NCBI GenBank assembly: GCA_003194525.1
Contig: NBIV01000086.1
Location: forward strand, 124,001 to 188,000
Direction: 5' to 3'
Source of the DNA: Gracilariopsis chorda
Taxonomy: Eukaryota; Rhodophyta; Florideophyceae; Gracilariales; Gracilariaceae
Length of the DNA: 64,000 nucleotides
Under the pieces are notes generated by a model that was given only the letters and a program-made list of their open reading frames with translations, was not told the DNA's origin and made no database searches. This document shows, in pieces, positions 57,601 to 64,000 of the stretch. The translations under genes and the position numbers were made by a program. The number at the start of each line of letters is the position of its first letter. Position 1 is the first letter of the stretch.

Positions 57601-57795
57601 AATATGCGTTGGTGATGTTGGAAGTGACACAGAATTTGGGAAGAGCTGTAACTTAGAAACAGAATCCACATGAGCTCGAGCCAGTCGTTTGGTATTGGGC
57701 AGAAGACGTCCTGTTCTACTTGGAGATGCAACAAAGTCTGCCAAATTCTTGGTGCCAGCGCCAATGTGTTCTTGTACTCTCTCCAAACCACCCAT

Positions 57796-59282
57796 TCAGC
57801 TTCTCATTTTTTTTCGAGTCAGCACCTCGGGACAGTGAAAGGCTTTCGGGTGCGGTGGTAGCATTCCTATTGACAGTTTCTTTCGTCGACTGCCAAACAA
57901 AATGTCACATCTGCGATATATCCGTGTGTCCTTATATGGTCATATATTGCAGTACAACTCAAACTCCGGTGCATTACAATCAAAATACCGGCTGACCTGT
58001 CCTCCTTTTTCAATACAGGTCTTGACGTTCAGCAGTAATGCGGACGCAATATACGAAAGAGCGAGCGGAAATCAGCGAACGCAAAGTAAACGTGAGAAAC
58101 CGTTCCGAACCCACATTTGTTTTAGATCTTTGTAGTTACATTCCACTGCAGTTCAAATTGCATTCATTGAACAGTTTTACTCAAGCTGTATGGCTTTGGT
58201 TCAACTTCTCTGAAAAGAAGTCTGTAACCATGGTCACAGCACGTACGCAGGATCCCCGTAATATAGTACTGCACTCCCTTCACAACCATACACCTTTCCA
58301 TAACGGCTTCGATCCCGCTTCTTCTCAGGAGTGTAAGATCGTGTCGGCGTCGCACTTCAGGGCCAAACATATGAAAAAGTAGGCAATAAGGGGTAGAAAT
58401 GGTCTGATACTTCAAATAATGCTGCCGACTGTGGCCAGAAAAATAAGATCTTTGGTTGCTCCCTTCTCCTCCTGGGCGACATATAATTACCTTTTTGCAG
58501 TCAATGAACCCTACTTATTTTTCTAGAGGGGTATCACGTCTTTGAATTGCGTCTGCGTATATTGCGGCACGAGAGGTCAGAAGCTGCTGCTGCAAAGTGG
58601 TTACCAGTCTACCTTTGAAATTCACGAATCGCTCCACTGCTTCCCAGAGTACATAAGTGATGTTTTTGAATCTCATTCTAATCAGCAACAACATTTCATA
58701 CCATCTATGACCAGATGGCAATCGTTTTAAGACAATACAGCAGGCTATAATTGAGTTGCAATAGTAGCGATTGCAATGTGTATGACGCAAATCTTACGCT
58801 ATAACCATAGAAATTTTACCAATATCGTTACGGCAAAATCTGTAGTTATTTAGACACTGTTCGTCAGAGAAAGTGTTTAGGTTGAAATTGTGATTTTGAA
58901 TGCGGTAGCATCAAAGTTCAAGGTTTTGAAGATCGTATTTTGCTACTTGCACTCAACGCCAAAGTGTTAGCATCAACAATGGTTCAGCTTCGGAATCAAG
59001 AGCTAGTATAAACAGCGTTTTGCGCCGTAACAAACGAGAACGAGCACGCCCAATTGAGTAGTCTTCTTGGCGGACCATCACGTGCAAATGTAATGGAATC
59101 TTGGCTCATGTTCCAACCTGAGTGGTCTTTGGACACCGCATGATGCGTATCCTACGAACTATACCATAAATTATTTTGCGTAAGGTGCAAACACAATGTT
59201 TTGTTCTGCAAAATCTCGTAGCGTTCGTGTAAGTCGTGGCTACGAGATTTGATACGAGATTTTCTACGGCTTTTATCCTCTA
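57796..59282. other. No gene recognised
   Basis: Upstream of the spindle-protein pseudogene. A plus-strand ORF at 58038-58382 has no domain. The short direct word CTACGAGATTTGATACGAGATTTT is near 59240. Confidence 0.45.
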
Positions 59283-59301
59283 GTACTAGTTTTTTGATCA
59301 A

Positions 59302-60839
59302 TAGTTAGTTGACATCTGTTAGAAACTCTATGAACTCGACTTCGCCTGGCTTGGTTCACAACCAGGTGGTGATCAGAACAGCCACATTGGTAATTAGGAA
59401 CGAACCATTTGATAGCTGCGGACGTAGTAAATCTGCCAGGCATTTGGAAGTTTCTTAGGTCCATACTGGCCTGGCTCACCAAACCAGACTGGAAAAACCT
59501 CCGAGTCCAGCTGAAGGTATAACGGGTTATGGAAATCATAGTTTCGAATTCGACGCACCTCCCTGTCGTTCAAGTACCAGACCAAGACATCCCGTTTCCA
59601 CAGCAAGCCAACTTTGATCTTCTCCTGGCTTAGGTCACGGCCGACGTCGATCTTCATAGGGTTTGAGCGGACATTCACTCCGTTCGGACCGGAGTACACA
59701 AGAGTGTTCATATTGAACTTGCGTTTGAACGGCACGCTGGATCTGTCGTAAACATCAGGCGTCTTTTCGCTGGTTGAGTACTCGAAAACGTCGATCTCAG
59801 TATCCTTAGGGTTGATGAACCAGAATGCGCAGCTAACCGGGCAGTCCATAAGCTTGCAAGCTATTTCGAAATAACCATACTTTCTCTTTTCAGCAGTTCG
59901 AATAAAGCCGGTGGAAAAGCGCCTGTTGTTTCCTACGGGACGGCCATGGTTCGCACGGAGGTACTCAGCAGAAGGCCTCTCCTCGCGGCTTTCCAGCCAC
60001 AAAGACCCGTCGCGGATGTAGACATTGTTCTTTGAGAAAAAGCTCGGCTCCCGACCAACCCAGAGCGGGTTGTGGCGAACCCACTTCCGAGAGCCGTACC
60101 AGGATTCAAGAGGATAAGCGTTGAACTCATCAGACATGTTTTGGTCTTTTAACCATCTCGTGTTCCTTGGGAGCTCTTGCTGAAGGTAGTACGGGAGAGG
60201 AGTGTTCGGGTTGGTGATAGACGGATCATAAGTAAGCGGGGGCACGTTCATAGGGATCGTCATTGCTAATGTAGAAATAGAAACTGTAGGTACAGCTGCG
60301 GTATTTGTTGTACTGAGGTTTGGTTGGTGCCGAAGCCGTCGAACGAGAGAGGTGCAGTTGCTTCTTATGTGCAAATGGTTCATCTCCTTCCGCACTGAGA
60401 CGCGTTAGTCATCTCTCCAAAAAGCTGTTTCTTGTAGTCTTGATATAGATGACACGTATGTAGCACCAAGGCAGAATGAGGTGGTAGTGGTCAAGGATGA
60501 CAATTACCAGGGGTAGCAGTCCTCGCTTGGCTTCCCATTTTGATGGTCCCCACGTTAGCATTGCAAAACCCATGCAAAAAAAAACAAAATACAGAAACTG
60601 TAAAAAGTGACAACGAGGATAATGCCGCCACCTTGTGAACCCATTGGGGACCCTGTGGAAGTGAATAATTGCGTATGAGCAGTACGTTGCACCATAGAAA
60701 GCAACAGTGAACACTAATACCAGCCTATTTCACCTAACACTCTGTGTGGTGAAGCGTCCCAACTGTTCAGAGATATCCTATGACAAACAAAGAAGTTGGG
60801 GAGGTATAATCAATTACAGCAGGACGAAATGACAATGCA
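59302..60839 (-). repeat. Left arm of large palindrome
   Basis: Exact reverse complement of 60951-62488 wherever I compared them: every paired feature keeps the coordinate sum 121790, so there is no length difference in 1538 bp, and the 333-codon frames translate identically. Similarity fades over the next ~20 bases outward (to about 59283). Confidence 0.93.
59394..60383 (-). CDS. GH16 family glycoside hydrolase, left copy
   Basis: 329 residues from the first ATG at 60383 (MNHLHIRSNC); the frame extends four codons up to a GTG. GH16 beta-jelly-roll landmarks are QNMSDEFNAYPLESWYGSR, the YGYFEIACKL strand, and the catalytic ExDxxE motif TEIDVFEYS with Glu196, Asp198 and Glu201 (nucleophile, assistant, acid/base), followed by WKRDVLVWYLNDREV near the C-terminus. 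The catalytic core is complete and of usual size. In red algae GH16 enzymes act on galactans or other wall beta-glycans; the substrate here is not readable. No clear signal peptide precedes the domain. A hydrophobic ORF upstream in another frame (60409-60573, LLPLVIVILDHYHLILPW) could be part of a missing 5' exon. It is head-to-head with an identical copy. Confidence 0.88.
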   Translation of the reverse strand: MNHLHIRSNCTSLVRRLRHQPNLSTTNTAAVPTVSISTLAMTIPMNVPPLTYDPSITNPNTPLPYYLQQELPRNTRWLKDQNMSDEFNAYPLESWYGSRKWVRHNPLWVGREPSFFSKNNVYIRDGSLWLESREERPSAEYLRANHGRPVGNNRRFSTGFIRTAEKRKYGYFEIACKLMDCPVSCAFWFINPKDTEIDVFEYSTSEKTPDVYDRSSVPFKRKFNMNTLVYSGPNGVNVRSNPMKIDVGRDLSQEKIKVGLLWKRDVLVWYLNDREVRRIRNYDFHNPLYLQLDSEVFPVWFGEPGQYGPKKLPNAWQIYYVRSYQMVRS

Positions 60840-60950
60840 TTGTGGTACAATTGCTTCTTCGATGACGTTCTCTGCAGAAGTACTGTCTTGTTAGAGTTCA
60901 TAAGGACGGAGTACAACCACTGCTGCGCGAAAGTAGCGAGAGGCTGACAG
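60840..60950. other. Palindrome spacer
   Basis: 111 bases of unique sequence between the arms, the only non-symmetric DNA in about 3.19 kb. It holds no ORF. If both GH16 genes are expressed, their promoters lie in the symmetric arms, not here. Confidence 0.9.
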
Positions 60951-62488
60951 TGCATTGTCATTTCGTCCTGCTGTAATTGATTATACCTCCCCAACTTCTT
61001 TGTTTGTCATAGGATATCTCTGAACAGTTGGGACGCTTCACCACACAGAGTGTTAGGTGAAATAGGCTGGTATTAGTGTTCACTGTTGCTTTCTATGGTG
61101 CAACGTACTGCTCATACGCAATTATTCACTTCCACAGGGTCCCCAATGGGTTCACAAGGTGGCGGCATTATCCTCGTTGTCACTTTTTACAGTTTCTGTA
61201 TTTTGTTTTTTTTTGCATGGGTTTTGCAATGCTAACGTGGGGACCATCAAAATGGGAAGCCAAGCGAGGACTGCTACCCCTGGTAATTGTCATCCTTGAC
61301 CACTACCACCTCATTCTGCCTTGGTGCTACATACGTGTCATCTATATCAAGACTACAAGAAACAGCTTTTTGGAGAGATGACTAACGCGTCTCAGTGCGG
61401 AAGGAGATGAACCATTTGCACATAAGAAGCAACTGCACCTCTCTCGTTCGACGGCTTCGGCACCAACCAAACCTCAGTACAACAAATACCGCAGCTGTAC
61501 CTACAGTTTCTATTTCTACATTAGCAATGACGATCCCTATGAACGTGCCCCCGCTTACTTATGATCCGTCTATCACCAACCCGAACACTCCTCTCCCGTA
61601 CTACCTTCAGCAAGAGCTCCCAAGGAACACGAGATGGTTAAAAGACCAAAACATGTCTGATGAGTTCAACGCTTATCCTCTTGAATCCTGGTACGGCTCT
61701 CGGAAGTGGGTTCGCCACAACCCGCTCTGGGTTGGTCGGGAGCCGAGCTTTTTCTCAAAGAACAATGTCTACATCCGCGACGGGTCTTTGTGGCTGGAAA
61801 GCCGCGAGGAGAGGCCTTCTGCTGAGTACCTCCGTGCGAACCATGGCCGTCCCGTAGGAAACAACAGGCGCTTTTCCACCGGCTTTATTCGAACTGCTGA
61901 AAAGAGAAAGTATGGTTATTTCGAAATAGCTTGCAAGCTTATGGACTGCCCGGTTAGCTGCGCATTCTGGTTCATCAACCCTAAGGATACTGAGATCGAC
62001 GTTTTCGAGTACTCAACCAGCGAAAAGACGCCTGATGTTTACGACAGATCCAGCGTGCCGTTCAAACGCAAGTTCAATATGAACACTCTTGTGTACTCCG
62101 GTCCGAACGGAGTGAATGTCCGCTCAAACCCTATGAAGATCGACGTCGGCCGTGACCTAAGCCAGGAGAAGATCAAAGTTGGCTTGCTGTGGAAACGGGA
62201 TGTCTTGGTCTGGTACTTGAACGACAGGGAGGTGCGTCGAATTCGAAACTATGATTTCCATAACCCGTTATACCTTCAGCTGGACTCGGAGGTTTTTCCA
62301 GTCTGGTTTGGTGAGCCAGGCCAGTATGGACCTAAGAAACTTCCAAATGCCTGGCAGATTTACTACGTCCGCAGCTATCAAATGGTTCGTTCCTAATTAC
62401 CAATGTGGCTGTTCTGATCACCACCTGGTTGTGAACCAAGCCAGGCGAAGTCGAGTTCATAGAGTTTCTAACAGATGTCAACTAACTA
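60951..62488 (+). repeat. Right arm of large palindrome
   Basis: Mirror copy of 59302-60839. The inner end is TGCATTGTCATTTCGTCC. Outside 62488 the match decays within about 20 bases, and a dispersed repeat starts at about 62515. Confidence 0.93.
61407..62396 (+). CDS. GH16 family glycoside hydrolase, right copy
   Basis: Identical in translation to the left copy, from ATG 61407 to TAA 62394-62396, with the same catalytic TEIDVFEYS. Start codons of the two genes are 1.02 kb apart and divergent. Both reading frames are intact, which sets them apart from almost everything else in the window: neither copy has begun to decay, so the duplication is either very recent, kept identical by gene conversion, or an assembly effect. 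Confidence 0.88.
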   Translation: MNHLHIRSNCTSLVRRLRHQPNLSTTNTAAVPTVSISTLAMTIPMNVPPLTYDPSITNPNTPLPYYLQQELPRNTRWLKDQNMSDEFNAYPLESWYGSRKWVRHNPLWVGREPSFFSKNNVYIRDGSLWLESREERPSAEYLRANHGRPVGNNRRFSTGFIRTAEKRKYGYFEIACKLMDCPVSCAFWFINPKDTEIDVFEYSTSEKTPDVYDRSSVPFKRKFNMNTLVYSGPNGVNVRSNPMKIDVGRDLSQEKIKVGLLWKRDVLVWYLNDREVRRIRNYDFHNPLYLQLDSEVFPVWFGEPGQYGPKKLPNAWQIYYVRSYQMVRS

Positions 62489-62514
62489 ATGATCTAATAA
62501 ACTAGTACCGTTGG

Positions 62515-63340
62515 TTCTGGCCTTCTACATGTTCATGTTCCCCACAATAAAGGCAGGACCTAACGAAAAGAAGAAGCAGAGTTATGGTGCCTATTTCTTT
62601 TTTACCGTCATGGCTGTAGCATGAGTGGGTGAAGGAAGCACTGGGCTTCTGAGAGGTTCGATACTTCTATATTTACTGGAGAAAAGAGTGGCATGCTTAT
62701 ATGCTCAAGTACTTTCGAGGATAGCATACCTTGGTTCTAACTTGGGTATCATTTAGAACGGGTAGCTAATCGGAGTGCTTGAATTGTACCAAACTAAGTT
62801 GGCTGAGTCATATGAGTGCTAACAAAAGTGAAACGAAGCTGCTTGTGGAAGAACTGCAGCTTGTGCTGCAGCCGGTGCAGACTGGTAAGGATGTTTGGGA
62901 CGGCATTGAGCACAGAACTGTGCTGAACTTCGTCACCTGTACGGACAGAACCACTCTTTTCAGAAATGTATAAAATAGAGTAGACCGCATGCCTTTTTTA
63001 GGAGGGAGAGGAAAAGGAAAGAACGACGACTACGAATAAACAACGGATTACTACCGCGATTCATTCGGCTGCCTTGGCGAGTACCGTGGGCTCCACGAAC
63101 CTATGTGGCTTAAGGCGGACTTGCCGAATAATCCGGTGCTAAGTCACTCTGAATCAAAGGAGGAAGGTAGCGGCTACGTTGATGATTACTCTGAGCGATG
63201 CGATAGGCGCCTTGAAAGAACATGTTGTGGGAACAAGTCATATGCCGAGTACTCCGGATCCGCACTAAAGGATCCTGAACGAACGAATGTGATGTACAGG
63301 TCAGCATGCCGAAGTGGGGTTACCCAAGGAATGTTTGGTA
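62515..63340 (+). repeat. Dispersed non-coding repeat, copy 2
   Basis: Inverted relative to copy 1 at 33225-34310. It contains TATAAAAT at about 62970 and no shared ORF. Mismatches are frequent, so both copies are old. It begins within about 25 bases of the palindrome's outer edge. Confidence 0.65.
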
Positions 63341-64000
63341 CCAGTTTTCTTTTTGGAAGGGGATGACCCGGGATGTCATTAAACTCGCCCAGGCGATCGG
63401 CGGACTGGTCGCCTTCGTCGACCTGGGATGTCTCTAAAAGCGACCAGGCAGTCGGCAGACCGACGGCCCCAAGCGACCTGGGTGGCACTGTCCAGAAAAG
63501 GCCCCCGCTAAGCTGTGCGAAACGGTAGGCACGACGCACGCGCTTCCCGGAAGATCTTGCCAGCCTTTCCCTGAGTTTTCCCGGAAGGGTCAGGAGTTTC
63601 CTACGGAAACTGAGGCGGCAGTCTTACCTCACGCAGCATCTCAGCATCGCGTGGATAATGGAAGAAAACAGGCCCGCCCGTACAAGGATCTGAATGGTTT
63701 TACAGGGTTTTTACGGAACTTGCGCCAGGATTGAAGAAAGCACGTGTGTTAGGTCGGTTCAACTACCCGAAATCGCCAAGGGTAAAGAGGAAAGGGTGGG
63801 TAGAACGTCTTTAGTGCTTCTAGACGACTAAAACGAGGCACATTGGAATCCGCCTTGTCGTGGTGTGCCCTTTAGCTGACGTCCTCTGGTGGAAAGGGAA
63901 GGAATAGCAGAGAAAAGAATGGAAAAGGCGAGTCGCGTCAGAACGAAATGGATCCGATCTCGGGTCTTCCCGTAGAAGCTTGGTACTAATCTTTCCATGT
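63341..64000. other. No gene recognised
   Basis: GC-richer DNA with a short plus-strand frame (MTRDVIKLAQAIGGLVAFVD at about 63363) that looks protein-like but is too short and too broken to name; it may be an old retroelement Gag. Confidence 0.35.

Larger units (their letters stand above)
42833..57795 (-). pseudogene. ASPM/abnormal spindle-like gene, pseudogene split by retrotransposons
   Basis: ASPM/Asp proteins organise spindle poles. Minus-strand reading from ATG 57795: a Ser/Pro-rich basic N-terminus; LTARLNHKLGDLSS (about 57220); FSYDSTWLLLCLSLIL; GLVIYRTLLLIMLLDHAAQ; a first calponin-homology domain ending FAV-stop-DLGTDLRDGSACASLLH (about 56450-56390); a probable 41 nt GT-AG intron (56356-56316) that restores frame into MIALDTINEYAADRL; then LPETVALLWQIAKLS, IRKLLQWCATVCG and KVADFTESFRDCAVLC of the second CH domain. 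A charged region (55727-54678) follows. It joins across the LTR element through the AATTC duplication in frame (TTGN-SGLSV) to an armadillo-like C-terminus (VISVGDCIDVIATCAQFYRD, ILEAAVSVLECLSQD) ending at 42833. In-frame stops lie at 57115, 56440, 56144 and 55919, with frameshifts near 55640, 55260 and 43570. The CH assignment is firm and the ASPM assignment good. Confidence 0.72.

Noticed and set aside
60409-60714. 101-codon hydrophobic ORF repeated in both palindrome arms (also 61076-61381)
   Set aside because: It starts only with GTG, the first ATG leaves about 54 codons, and its presence in both arms follows from the palindrome. Kept only as a possible 5' exon of the GH16 gene.
63103-63539. 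ORFs on both strands at the right end
   Set aside because: They fall in the dispersed repeat (up to 63340) and its shadow; no conserved frame with the other copy.

Overview
The window is nuclear DNA of a eukaryote. A multicellular red alga of the Chondrus/florideophyte type fits best; this is inference. The grounds are a GH16 enzyme of algal type, genes with few and short introns, and a genome packed with degenerate Ty3/gypsy and DIRS-like retrotransposons whose LTRs run TGTTG...CAACA. Most recognisable coding sequence belongs to mobile elements; few genes look intact.

Layout. 1-1783: 3' part of a tyrosine-recombinase (DIRS-like) retrotransposon. 1.8-7.0 kb: mostly AT-rich DNA without a recognisable gene. 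6973-12889: minus-strand chromodomain gypsy element bounded by a CTATT duplication, with a ~370 bp insertion in its left LTR. 12.9-20 kb: gene-poor, with one unidentified gene (15276-16085) broken by one stop. 20062-21015: intact gene for a secreted Gly/Asp-rich repeat protein with a TATA box. 22056-22796: unidentified ORF. 25.3-27.7 kb: remains of a PIF/Harbinger DNA transposon (transposase plus Myb/NAM-like partner). 28.3-32.9 kb: decayed plus-strand gypsy-like element with no integrase seen. 34783-39047: second DIRS-like element with 203 bp direct repeats. 39.5-40.5 kb: broken Myb/SANT-like gene.

40.9-57.8 kb is the most informative part. A plus-strand pseudogene of STT3, the catalytic subunit of oligosaccharyltransferase, lies next to a minus-strand pseudogene that I read as ASPM/abnormal-spindle. 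The second is split by an LTR retrotransposon (43718-54672, duplication AATTC). That element is itself split by a younger relative (47004-52597, duplication CAATC) whose LTRs I could tell apart at one base.

59.3-62.5 kb is a near-perfect palindrome: two 1.54 kb arms around a 111 bp spacer, each arm carrying the same intact GH16 glycoside hydrolase, in head-to-head orientation. Its right edge abuts a dispersed non-coding repeat (62.5-63.3 kb) that also occurs inverted at 33.2-34.3 kb. The last 0.7 kb holds nothing I recognise. No rRNA, tRNA or CRISPR array was found.
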